A stretch of 64,000 nt of DNA from Bradyrhizobium paxllaeri (GTDB lineage Bacteria; Pseudomonadota; Alphaproteobacteria; Rhizobiales; Xanthobacteraceae): contig NZ_CP042968.1 of NCBI RefSeq assembly GCF_001693515.2, forward strand, positions 1,922,001 to 1,986,000, given 5' to 3'. The notes beneath the pieces were generated by a model that was not told the DNA's origin, did not search any database, and saw only the letters and a list, made by a program, of their open reading frames with translations. Numbering within the stretch: position 1 is the first letter of the stretch; each line of letters starts with the position of its first letter. This document shows, piece by piece, positions 26,647-34,760 of this stretch. Both the position numbers and the translations under genes were made by a program.

Positions 26647-27032
26647 TGGGTGGTCTCCATAGGGTGAGGGAAGCCAGGCTGGCTTCTGCCTGTGACGTGC
26701 GGCTCGTGCGCCGTCGTCCAAAGGAATATCGCTTCACGTGCTTTCAACTCGGCGTGAAGGCGATGCGGGGCCCGGTTCTGCCAAAAATCGCGTCGGCCAG
26801 CTCGGGCGATGCGGGCCCGCCGGTTCATTAAATTGCTATTTATTGGCGCGACGCGCCGGCGAGGGCTAACTGTCTTGGGCGGGCCCGCTGCGCTCGTACC
26901 GAGGCGGCGGAATGGCCGCCGGGCGGATGGCGCCTGGCCCGATCCCGGAAGGGATGGCGGCGCTGTCTGGCTCCCTGAATCGTGCGGCGCGTGGACGTCG
27001 CCATTGCCACCTGACGGCGAGAGGGTATCTTG
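26647..27032. other. Intergenic region upstream of the OmpR-type regulator
   Basis: 386 bp between divergent genes. Open frames (26571-26831 plus, 26809-27033 plus) have no recognisable domain. An AT-rich patch around 26825-26842 could be promoter DNA; nothing firmer is seen. Confidence 0.5.
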
Positions 27033-27731
27033 ATGGCAAATCGGACCGATCAGATGACGAAGGTTCTTCTCATAGAGGATGACGACGAGACGGCTGGCGA
27101 AATCACCGCCGAGCTCGCCGATCGCGGTTTCGACGTCGAATGGTCATCCGACGGATTGGACGGTCTAGCCAAGGCGCGCGACTTGCGGCCGGATGCCATG
27201 ATCGTCGACCGCCTGCTGCCCGGAATGGATGGTCTCACGGTCATCGAATCCCTGCGGAAGGATCAGGTGCGCACGCCGGTCCTGGTGCTGAGTGCGCTTG
27301 GCGCGGTCGATGACCGCGTGCGCGGATTGCGGATGGGGGGCGACGACTACCTGACCAAGCCGTTTGCGATCGTCGAACTGGTCGCACGAATAGAGGCGTT
27401 GCTGCGTCGTCCGCCGGAAACGCGCGAGACCAAACTGCGTGTCGGCCAGCTCGAGCTCGACCTGATCGAGCGCACGGCAAAGCGCGGCGAGCGCAAGATC
27501 GACCTGTTGCCGCGCGAGTTTCGCCTGCTCGAATACATGATGCGGCGGAGCGACCAGCTCTTGACGCGGGCGATGCTGCTCGAGGAGGTCTGGAACTACA
27601 AATTCGTTCCCGCCACCAACCTGGTCGACGTGCATATGGGCCGCGTGCGGCACAAGGTCGATGGTCCGGGCGACGCGCCGATGATCAACAATGTCCGCGG
27701 CGCGGGGTTCATTCTGCGCGCCGTGTCCTGA
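27033..27731 (+). CDS. OmpR-family response regulator
   Basis: 232 residues. Receiver domain: acidic pair LLIEDDDE, phospho-acceptor Asp in AMIVDRLLPGMDG, Thr/Ser switch VLVLSALG and the lysine in DDYLTKPF. A winged-helix DNA-binding domain covers about 130-230 (LLPREFRLLEYMMRRSDQLL, VDVHMGRVRHKVD, NVRGAGFILRA). A TTG at 27030 immediately precedes the ATG; the ATG is preferred because GAGAGGG lies about 8 nt upstream. The sensor kinase follows after 15 nt and is the cognate partner. Confidence 0.9.
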   Translation: MANRTDQMTKVLLIEDDDETAGEITAELADRGFDVEWSSDGLDGLAKARDLRPDAMIVDRLLPGMDGLTVIESLRKDQVRTPVLVLSALGAVDDRVRGLRMGGDDYLTKPFAIVELVARIEALLRRPPETRETKLRVGQLELDLIERTAKRGERKIDLLPREFRLLEYMMRRSDQLLTRAMLLEEVWNYKFVPATNLVDVHMGRVRHKVDGPGDAPMINNVRGAGFILRAVS

Positions 27732-27746
27732 TCGGCCCTGACGACC

Positions 27747-29174
27747 GTGCCGGGCGCCCGCGCCGTCGGGACCGGCGAGGCAACCGGACGGCAGGATCGG
27801 AAGCGTTCGTTGCAGTTCATCCGCTCGAAGACGTTTCACTGGACCGCGGCGCTGGCGGGCCTGTTCGCAATCTTCGTCATAGTACTGTCCGGATTCATCT
27901 ACTTCAGGATCGACGATTACCTGATCGCGCGTTCCGACCGCATGATCACGACGCAGGCCGGCTTCTTTGCCGGACTGCCACGTGAACGCATGATCAGTGC
28001 GCTGGACGATCATCTCGAGCAGGATTCGCGCGGCGTCCAGTTCTCCGGCGTGTTCGACGCCAAGGGTGATCGGCTGGCCGGCAACGTCGCGGCCCTGCCG
28101 GACGGACTCGCTATCGGCGCATCGGCGCGGAGCGTGCCGCTGGTACGTCTCGATAGCAGGGAGACCGGCGTAACATCGGTTAGAACCGTCGCGCGGCGCC
28201 TTGATAACGGCGACATATTGGTGATCGGGCGAAACGTCGATGAAACCGCTGAGGTCTTCCGGGTCGTCGGAGCCGCGCTCGGGCTCGGCCTGTTGCCGGC
28301 ATTCTGTCTGTGGTTGCTGGCCGGCGCCTGGCTGAGCGCGCGGGCCAGCAGGCGGGTCGAGGAGGTCAATCTGCGGGTCCAGCGCATCATCGCAGGAGAT
28401 CTGCGCGAGCGGCTGCCGCACCGGAGCGTCGACGAACCGTTCTCGCGGCTCGCCGCCATCGTCAACGGCATGCTCGACGAGCTGGAAACCACGATCAACG
28501 CGCTGGCCGGCGTCGGCAACGACATCGCCCACGACCTGCGAACGCCGCTGACGCGCGCGCGCCTGACGCTCGAGCGCGGCCGTACCAACGCGACCACCCT
28601 GGAGCAGCTCCAGCAGGCCACCGACAAGGCCATCGCCGGCATTGACCAGTCGCTGTCGATCGTCACGGCGCTGCTGCGGCTCGCCGAGATCGAGAACAGC
28701 CGCCGGTCATCCGCATTCGGCGACGTTGCACTCGGCGAGATGCTGCGCGAAGTCTGCGACATGTATGAGCCGATTGCCGAAGACAAGCAGGTTGCGCTCA
28801 GCGTCAACATATCGGCCGCGCTTTCCGTGCGCGGCGACCGGGATTTGTTGCTGGAGGCAGTCGCGAACCTCGTCGACAACGCCATCAAGTTTACGCCCCG
28901 GAACGGAAGCGTCGAGCTTGAACTTAAGCGCGGCGAAGGGGAAACCATTCTGCGGGTGAGGGATACGGGTCCGGGGATCAGCGAGCATGAACACGAAGCC
29001 GTGCTGCGGCGGTTCTATCGCTCGGACAAGATCCGCAACACGCCCGGTGTCGGCCTCGGCCTCAACCTGGTTTCGGCGATCGTAAAGCTGCACGGATTTC
29101 GCCTGATCATCCACGCCGGCCCGGGAGGCCGGGTGGAGATCGTTTGCCCCGATGAGCAAGGCGGTCGGACATAG
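27747..29174 (+). CDS. Sensor histidine kinase, partner of the OmpR-type regulator
   Basis: 475 residues from GTG (TTG codons further in are alternatives). Layout: TM1 (about 33-52), periplasmic loop of about 120 residues, TM2 (about 172-195), HAMP (ASRRVEEVNLRVQRI), HisKA with phospho-His in DIAHDLRTPLTRARL (about 261), N-box NLVDNAIKF, G1 VRDTGPGI and G2 GVGLGLNLV. A standard orthodox kinase. The sequence of the sensory loop gives no ligand. Small secreted proteins on both sides suggest an envelope signal, which is inference. Confidence 0.9.
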   Translation: MPGARAVGTGEATGRQDRKRSLQFIRSKTFHWTAALAGLFAIFVIVLSGFIYFRIDDYLIARSDRMITTQAGFFAGLPRERMISALDDHLEQDSRGVQFSGVFDAKGDRLAGNVAALPDGLAIGASARSVPLVRLDSRETGVTSVRTVARRLDNGDILVIGRNVDETAEVFRVVGAALGLGLLPAFCLWLLAGAWLSARASRRVEEVNLRVQRIIAGDLRERLPHRSVDEPFSRLAAIVNGMLDELETTINALAGVGNDIAHDLRTPLTRARLTLERGRTNATTLEQLQQATDKAIAGIDQSLSIVTALLRLAEIENSRRSSAFGDVALGEMLREVCDMYEPIAEDKQVALSVNISAALSVRGDRDLLLEAVANLVDNAIKFTPRNGSVELELKRGEGETILRVRDTGPGISEHEHEAVLRRFYRSDKIRNTPGVGLGLNLVSAIVKLHGFRLIIHAGPGGRVEIVCPDEQGGRT

Positions 29175-29192
29175 GATCGCTGCCGGGTACCC

Positions 29193-29483
29193 TCACCCAT
29201 GACGGCGGCCGTCATGCTCGGCGCGGGCTGCGTGGTGGACGCGCCGATGCTGCCAGACGGTGGGGCCGGTCATGCCGCTGTCTCTTTCGTTATAGGCCTG
29301 CACCGAAGGCGGTTGCCCTTCCAACCTGTAGGCCGGCGTGGGCGCCCCGCCATTCAGCACATCCAGATTCGGGTAATAGAACGCAAATGCACCCGGCTCC
29401 TGGATGGCTTCCTGCGCGAGGGCTGGTGCTGCCGCCAGCATCGACAGCAATCCTGCGACGGCGATTGTCTTGATCGAGGTCAT
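29193..29483 (-). CDS. Small secreted protein
   Basis: 96 residues; signal peptide IKTIAVAGLLSMLAAAPALA cut before QEA. The mature part has PGAFAFYYPNLDVLNGGAP, AYRLEGQPPSVQAYNERD and a His/Arg-rich tail (HRRVHHAARAEHDGRRHG). Resembles other short rhizobial exported proteins without known function. Convergent with the kinase gene (18 bp gap). Confidence 0.6.
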   Translation of the reverse strand: MTSIKTIAVAGLLSMLAAAPALAQEAIQEPGAFAFYYPNLDVLNGGAPTPAYRLEGQPPSVQAYNERDSGMTGPTVWQHRRVHHAARAEHDGRRHG

Positions 29484-29880
29484 TGTCTTTCTCCATGTCG
29501 TTGACGCAGCAAGCGCGGCCGCACGCCGCAACGGGCGCCGTCTTCCGAACGCGAACTGCTTGCTTGAAGCTGCATCGCTTAGCGGATGCATGTGGAGATG
29601 TAGGGCGGGCGCGACGTCGTCCCACTAAATTGCGCTTTACAAAGCTCAACTGATCTTGTGCGGGGAGGTGGCCGCTTCGAACTCGCGTGAGCACGCAGAA
29701 GGCTCACCGATCGATGCTTTGCGATATCGTCTACGACACGATCGCGCGATCCTGAGAGCAGAATCGAAGGCTTCGCGGACGCTAACAGCGAATTTAGATT
29801 CCTCAATTCCAATTTAATGGCTGCGTTGCGGTGCTTCTCATAGGGTTTCGGGTGCCGGACTTGATGGATTGGAGCCACCC
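29484..29880. other. Upstream region of the rpoH-like gene
   Basis: 397 bp between divergent genes, with no convincing ORF. The last 60 bp are AT-rich (near 29800-29820) and probably contain the sigma-factor gene promoter; no consensus heat-shock promoter was found. Confidence 0.5.
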
Positions 29881-30801
29881 ATGAACGCCCACAGCACGAC
29901 GTTGATGTCAGACCAGCGGGAGATGTTGACCGCAGACAGATCGCGAGATCTCGTCGATGAATACGCATCTCTCATCAAGCGATACATTCTGCTTGAACCG
30001 GCGCGCGAGCAGCAGCTTGCCCGACGCTGGCAGGAGTATCGCGACCGCGCGGCTACTGACGTGCTCGTCACCAGTCATCTCCGGCTCGCCGCGAAGGTCG
30101 CTCGCCGCTACCAGAGATACGATCTTCCGTTGGCCGATCTGATCGGGGAGGCCAATCTCGGCCTCGTCATTGCGGCCTCGCATTTCGAGCCCGGCCGTGG
30201 TGCGCGGTTTTCCAGCTATGCGCTGTGGTGGATCAAGGCTGCCATCCACGATTACATTCTGCGGTCGCGGTCGCTGGTCAAGATCGGGACGACGGCCGCC
30301 CAGCGAAAGCTGTTCTTCGGCCTGAGGCGTGCCATGCGCAAGTGCGGAGGCGATAGAGAAGGGCTCACGCAGGAGGTGGCCGAGGCCGTCGCGCGCGAGC
30401 TCGCTGTCCCCGTTCGCGAAGTGATCGAGATGCACAGCCGCCTGACCGGAGACCTCTCGCTGAATGTGCCGATCGGCGACGATGGACCGGCCGAATGGGA
30501 GGCGATGCTGGTCGATCAGTCGCCGGACGCCGAGGCAATCGTCACCGATCAGGATGAAAGCGCGCAACGGACCAAGGCGCTCCATTCGGCGCTCGATGTG
30601 CTGAACGGGCGGGAACGTCGCGTATTCGAAGCCCGCAGGATGAGCGAGAATCCGCCGAGCCTGGAGGATCTCGGGCGCGAGCTGTCGATCTCCGGCGAGC
30701 GCGTCCGGCAGATCGAAACGCTGGCCTTCGAAAAGGTCAGGCGCGCGGCGACAAGGAATTTGAGAGCCGCCTCCCTGCCGCCGAGCAGGATGGCGGCGTG
30801 A
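29881..30801 (+). CDS. rpoH: RNA polymerase sigma-32 (RpoH-type) factor
   Basis: 306 residues from the ATG with GGAG six nt upstream; a TTG at 29869 is less likely. Region 2: SHLRLAAKVARRYQRYDLPL, DLIGEANLGLVIAASHFEPG and the promoter-melting ARFSSYALWWIKAAIHDYIL. An RpoH-type stretch RSRSLVKIGTTAAQRKLFFG separates sigma 2 and 3. Region 4 is an HTH (SLEDLGRELSISGERVRQIE). It directs heat-shock-type promoters. Alphaproteobacteria of this group carry several rpoH paralogues; which one this is cannot be told from sequence. Confidence 0.88.
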   Translation: MNAHSTTLMSDQREMLTADRSRDLVDEYASLIKRYILLEPAREQQLARRWQEYRDRAATDVLVTSHLRLAAKVARRYQRYDLPLADLIGEANLGLVIAASHFEPGRGARFSSYALWWIKAAIHDYILRSRSLVKIGTTAAQRKLFFGLRRAMRKCGGDREGLTQEVAEAVARELAVPVREVIEMHSRLTGDLSLNVPIGDDGPAEWEAMLVDQSPDAEAIVTDQDESAQRTKALHSALDVLNGRERRVFEARRMSENPPSLEDLGRELSISGERVRQIETLAFEKVRRAATRNLRAASLPPSRMAA

Positions 30802-30805
30802 AGGG

Positions 30806-30844
30806 AAGGAAGCGAGCGACAGCGTTCGTGCCGCTCGCTTCCTT
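30806..30844. terminator. Bidirectional terminator between rpoH and the thiolase gene
   Basis: Perfect 13-bp stem AAGGAAGCGAGCG / CGCTCGCTTCCTT with a 13-nt loop, placed between two convergent stops. No long T-tract on either side. Confidence 0.6.
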
Positions 30845-30856
30845 CAGATCGCCCGA

Positions 30857-32053
30857 TCAGCGCATCACGCGCTCGACGGCGATGGCGGTCGCTTCACCGC
30901 CGCCGATGCATAGCGCGGCGACGCCGCGTTTCAGGTTGCGCGCTTCCAGTGCGTGCAGCAGCGTCACGATCAATCGCGCGCCGGTGGCGCCGATCGGATG
31001 GCCGAGGGCGCAGGCGCCACCGTTGACGTTGAGTTTGTCCGCGGGAATGCCGAGATCCTTCTGCGCCGCCATGGCGACCACGGCAAACGCTTCGTTGATC
31101 TCGAACAAATCGACGTCGGAGACCGACCAGCCGACCTTGTCGAGCAGCTTGCGGATGGCGGGGATCGGCGCGGTGGTGAACCATTGCGGTTCCTGGCTGT
31201 GGGTGGCGTGGCCCTTGATCTCGGCCAGCACCGGCAACCCCTCGCGATCGGCGAGCGAGAGCCTGGCCAGAATGAGGGCGGCGGCGCCGTCGGCATTGGC
31301 GGAGGAGGCGGCCGGCGTAATGGTGCCGCCCGCGCGGAACGCCGGCTTCAATCCGGGAATCTTGGCAGGATCCACCTTGAGCGGATGCTCGTCGCTGGCG
31401 ATGACGCGCGGGCCGGCTTTCTCAGCCAGCGTAATCGGCGCAATCTCGGCCCTGAACGCGCCACCCTCGACCGCCTTGCGGGCGCGGGTCAGCGTCTCGA
31501 TCGCGTATGCATCCTGGTCCTTGCGGGTGAACTGATAGGTCTCTGCGGTCGCCTCGCCGAAATCGCCCATCGAGCGGCCGGTCTCGTAGGCGTCCTCCAG
31601 CCCGTCCATCATCATGTGATCGATGATCCGGTCATGGCCGGCGCGGTAGCCGCCGCGGGCCTTTGCGAGCAGGTAGGGCGCATTGCTCATGCTCTCCATG
31701 CCGCCGGACAGCACGATGTTGGCGGAGCCGGCCTGGATGATGTCGTGGCCCAGCATGGTCGCCTTCATGCCGGAGCCGCAGACCTTGTTGACGGTGGTGG
31801 CGCCGGTGGCGTCCGGTAGTCCGGCGCCGCGCGCGGCCTGTCGCGCCGGGGCCTGGCCCTGTCCGGCCGGCAGCACATTGCCCATGAAGACCTCGTCGAT
31901 GCGGTCCGGTGCGAGTTGCGCCCGTTCCAGCGCCGCGCCGATCGCGTGAGCCCCGAGCTTGTGCGCGCTGAAGGGAGACAGCTCGCCCATGAAGCGGCCA
32001 AGCGGCGTGCGGGCGGCAGAAAGGATGACGATGGGATCGGCGGCGGCGGACAT
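30857..32053 (-). CDS. Acetyl-CoA C-acyltransferase (thiolase)
   Basis: 398 residues, the usual thiolase length. Nucleophilic Cys in TVNKVCGSGMKA (about 92), NEAFA, the His base in GGACALGHPIGATGAR and the second Cys in LCIGGGEATA. Degradative or biosynthetic acetyl-CoA acetyltransferase in the cytosol; the AAQKDLGIPADKLNVNGG stretch fits the biosynthetic-type (acetoacetyl-CoA) group. Single gene; a palindrome overlaps its likely -10 region. It could serve acyl-CoA intermediates from the aromatic pathways here, but it is 20 kb away. Confidence 0.9.
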   Translation of the reverse strand: MSAAADPIVILSAARTPLGRFMGELSPFSAHKLGAHAIGAALERAQLAPDRIDEVFMGNVLPAGQGQAPARQAARGAGLPDATGATTVNKVCGSGMKATMLGHDIIQAGSANIVLSGGMESMSNAPYLLAKARGGYRAGHDRIIDHMMMDGLEDAYETGRSMGDFGEATAETYQFTRKDQDAYAIETLTRARKAVEGGAFRAEIAPITLAEKAGPRVIASDEHPLKVDPAKIPGLKPAFRAGGTITPAASSANADGAAALILARLSLADREGLPVLAEIKGHATHSQEPQWFTTAPIPAIRKLLDKVGWSVSDVDLFEINEAFAVVAMAAQKDLGIPADKLNVNGGACALGHPIGATGARLIVTLLHALEARNLKRGVAALCIGGGEATAIAVERVMR

Positions 32054-32083
32054 GATGGGTTCTCCTGTTCGGTCACGGATTAT

Positions 32084-32103
32084 TATATGATGATAATCAT
32101 ATA
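32084..32103 (-). promoter_or_regulatory. Palindromic operator overlapping the thiolase promoter
   Basis: Inverted repeat TATATGAT-GATA-ATCATATA (8-bp arms, 4-bp centre), 30 bp upstream of the thiolase start. On the minus strand the sequence across its lower end reads TATAAT, a good -10 box, so a repressor here would block transcription. Confidence 0.5.
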
Positions 32104-32569
32104 TGGCGTCATTGCAAAGAGGCGCCGCCGTCGTAGGGGCCGCGATCTATCTGGAAAGTTCCCCGAAAGTTTCCTGGGGAATAAGGCCGGGAGCGACCGC
32201 TTTTCGGTCCTGAGAGGTTGCTGCCGCGCGGCTGTCCCGCGATACACGGTAGCGCCGCTAGACGCAGGCGCTTCCTCCCGATCGGATGTTGAGCCTCGCG
32301 GCGTCGAAAGGATTAGCACCAATGATCCCGCACCCGCGCCGATGGCATTCGGTGCGGGAACCCGATCGATGCTATGCTTTGTTCTGCAAGAAGAAGCCTC
32401 CCGGAACTGAGCTTCGGTGAATGCCAGCCCCTCCGTCCGAAGGCGACCCCGGAACAGTCCCCCTGTGGCCGGGGCCTCTTTTGGAACGAAAAACTTCGCC
32501 GGTCAGAAAAGCGTTTGCAAGCCTTGCCGATGCAATGGTTCGCCGCGCAACGCGGGACATCATGAATCG
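32104..32569. other. Intergenic gap between thiolase promoter and LuxR-type gene
   Basis: 466 bp. The overlapping frames (31916-32410 plus, 32083-32322 minus, 32417-32866 plus) look like chance. A GC-rich hairpin (CCCC-TGTGGCC-GGGG) near 32461-32476 could act as terminator for the LuxR-type gene. Confidence 0.45.
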
Positions 32570-33436
32570 CTAGTGAGAAACGGAGGATTTGATCATAGGC
32601 GGCGAATCCGACGGGACGAGGTCGACGCCGTCGGAACTGACGCTGCGGCCGGCGGCGATGGCGACTTGCGTGCGATTGCATACGCCCAGCTTGCGCATGA
32701 TCTCCCGGACATGGACTTTCACGGTTGTCTCGGTCATTCCGAGCTTGCGACCGATAACCTTGTTGGGATCACCCTGGCACAGGCAGGCGAGAACGGCATA
32801 CTGCCGCTCGGTAAACTCGGGCGCAGGCCGCGTATTCTCGCAGCCATTGCCGCGCTGGATGCCTGAGGACTTTCCATCAAAAAGGGAGCTTTGCTGCTCG
32901 TAAAGCCCACCATCCGGGCCCGGCATCGATGCCTGATTTTGTTGTTCGGGGTCTGGAACGGTTTGAGCCAAATCCGGCGACCCGAATTCTATCGATGACG
33001 CCCCGCCGGCGCGACCGGCCATGATGACGGTCGGAGGAAAATAGGTTCCTCCGCGCAGGACGAATGAAAGCGCTTGCAGTGCAAGATCCGGAGGCATCGA
33101 ATTGCTGAAGTAGCCCCTGGCTCCCGAACGGATCGCTGCAATGATGGTCGCGGGATTTTCGTCATCGGAGACGATTGCCACCGCGGCCTCCCGGCGCAGC
33201 ATATGCAGCACCTGTATCTCGTTGAATACCTCAAGGGCGGAGGGAGCGCCGACGCTGTAGATCAGCATGTCGCATTCGCTGCGCTCGACGAGCCTGATGT
33301 GCGCCTCTTCAGGATCGAGCGAAATCAGCTCAACCTGTTCGTTACTGGCCCAAGGACTTAGGAAGCTCTCTGCTCGAGCCCGTCGAAAAGCCATTGCGTC
33401 TACAATAAACACCGTCTTCTTCGGTGGGACTAACAT
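32570..33436 (-). CDS. LuxR-type regulator with a degenerate receiver domain
   Basis: 288 residues. The C-terminal GerE/LuxR helix-turn-helix is clear (EFTERQYAVLACLCQGDPNK, RKLGMTETTVKVHVREIMRK). The N-terminal about 130 residues have the receiver fold (TVFIVDAMAF, AAVAIVSDDE, AIRSGARGYFSN), but the phospho-acceptor strand reads CDMLIYSVGAP, with no Asp, and the conserved Lys is missing. Phosphorylation-independent control is likely. A Gln/Pro/Asp-rich linker joins the halves. It is divergent from the 196-residue gene and the secretion locus, so it may regulate them. Confidence 0.8.
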   Translation of the reverse strand: MLVPPKKTVFIVDAMAFRRARAESFLSPWASNEQVELISLDPEEAHIRLVERSECDMLIYSVGAPSALEVFNEIQVLHMLRREAAVAIVSDDENPATIIAAIRSGARGYFSNSMPPDLALQALSFVLRGGTYFPPTVIMAGRAGGASSIEFGSPDLAQTVPDPEQQNQASMPGPDGGLYEQQSSLFDGKSSGIQRGNGCENTRPAPEFTERQYAVLACLCQGDPNKVIGRKLGMTETTVKVHVREIMRKLGVCNRTQVAIAAGRSVSSDGVDLVPSDSPPMIKSSVSH

Positions 33437-33743
33437 AACGCGCCCCCGGACTATGTGATGCTATCGATAGATTGTTTCCGAACCGCGCTGGTCGCTATTA
33501 ATTAGTTCACTTAACGTCAAAATTGTTCAGAAAAAGTTTACTCCCATAAGGGGGCGATGCCAAGAAGCTGGAGTGTGACGAGATGTCGTCAAAACCTAGT
33601 CATTAATGGGTATTATTCATTCTTCGATTGGAAAAATCACGCTCCACAACCTTCGCTATTATATCTTTCGATATGTACATCCGTGGTGGCCAAGCAGGTA
33701 CGATAGCATTCCTCTCGTCCCCTGCACGTCGCGGACACATACG
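33437..33743. other. AT-rich divergent promoter region
   Basis: 307 bp between the LuxR-type gene and the 196-residue gene. It contains the perfect palindrome CTATCGATAG at 33461-33470 close to the LuxR-type gene start, and AT-rich stretches near 33497-33540. Likely holds both promoters. Confidence 0.5.
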
Positions 33744-34334
33744 ATGTTTGTCAGCAAGCTGCCCCCAAAGCCGGATTTCGAAGCGCTGGCGGCCGCTGCC
33801 CCGGCTTCGGCGGATCGTCGCACATTCGTTCTCGCCCTGATGGGGAACCTGATCTGCAGCTGGTCCAATAACGAAAGTCTCTTCATCTATGTTCTGATGA
33901 TCCTGCTGCGGACCGACGAAGCGTCGGCCGCCGTCGTGTTCGCGACGCTGAACACCACCCGCGCGAGACTCGATCTGATCCAGCGACTGGCCAAGATCAG
34001 AGTAACCGACAAGGCACTCGCCAGGAATCTGACTGCGCTTGTCGAACGCTTTTCGGAATCCACCAAGGTTCGCAATGAACTGAATCACTGCATGTTCATC
34101 TTCGACGCCGCAGGCGCCATCACCCACACCCAGTCGATGCGGTTGATGGAGACAAAATCGAGCCTGAGGTTCGGAGAGATAAAGGCACTGGATGACAGCC
34201 GCCTGCAGGAGATGCTGCGGACCACCAGCGATATGACGAAGATCAATCGCGACATCTGGGATCTGCTTCCGCGCCTCGAAGCGCATGTCTGCGGCGGTGC
34301 GCAGCATCCAGACCTTCCCACCAAAGTGGCCTAG
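33744..34334 (+). CDS. Conserved hypothetical cytosolic protein
   Basis: 196 residues from the ATG at 33744 (MFVSKLPPKPDFEALAAA); the longer frame from 33606 is AT-rich and unlike coding DNA. Mostly helical, no signal peptide: RRTFVLALMGNLICSWSNNE, VLMILLRTDEASAAVVFATL, RLDLIQRLAKIRV, ALVERFSESTKVRNELNHC and a C-terminal EMLRTTSDMTKINRDIWDLL. The RNELNH pattern with flanking helices is reminiscent of HEPN-like or DUF helical-bundle proteins, but I cannot assign it. It sits between the LuxR-type regulator and the secretion locus. Confidence 0.55.
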   Translation: MFVSKLPPKPDFEALAAAAPASADRRTFVLALMGNLICSWSNNESLFIYVLMILLRTDEASAAVVFATLNTTRARLDLIQRLAKIRVTDKALARNLTALVERFSESTKVRNELNHCMFIFDAAGAITHTQSMRLMETKSSLRFGEIKALDDSRLQEMLRTTSDMTKINRDIWDLLPRLEAHVCGGAQHPDLPTKVA

Positions 34335-34460
34335 AGCTGATCCCGAAAAATGGGCGCCGGTTTTCCCTCGCGACAAGCGCGAACGCGTTTGCGCGGAGAT
34401 CATGTTCAAATCAAAGAGTTAGGGCGTGCTGACGATTCGAAGAAATGTCATCACGCCCTG
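34333..34460 (+). repeat. Interspersed palindromic repeat, copy A
   Basis: About 128 bp with blocks CGGTTTTCCCTCGCGACAA, CGCGTTTGCGCGGAGATCAT and GACGATTCGAAGAAA. The same blocks occur in reverse orientation at 47321-47450. This arrangement is a known type of dispersed repeat in Bradyrhizobium genomes. Confidence 0.75.
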
Positions 34461-34760
34461 GACGCCGTCCGCGACGACGGAACTTCGTGCCGTTGTCGCG
34501 GTCTCATCTTGCGTTCTCGAATCACCGAAACGCGGCGTGCGTCAATCGTTGGATATCGCAAGATACAACGTCAGATCGAATGCATGCATGTTGTTGGCGA
34601 GGCTGTGTCGGCAAACTGACAGAGCTGGCATCCGCAATCAGGCGGTGCCGGCCGTCGGAAGAACCGACATTGCAGAGCAGCGCCGCGCTTCGCAGACCGC
34701 AGACTTAGAAGATCAGCGATCTCGTTCCGCTCGCGATGCTCCAAACCGCAGGAGCACGTC
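34461..34760. other. Upstream region of the low-complexity protein gene
   Basis: 300 bp without a recognisable gene; short overlapping frames only. It must include the promoter of the secretion locus; no clear sigma motif was seen. AGGAG lies 6 nt before the ATG at 34761. Confidence 0.5.

Noticed and set aside
33606..33743. 46-residue N-terminal extension of the 196-residue protein
   Set aside because: AT-rich intergenic-like sequence encoding a Tyr/His/Pro mix; the coding pattern begins at the ATG at 33744.
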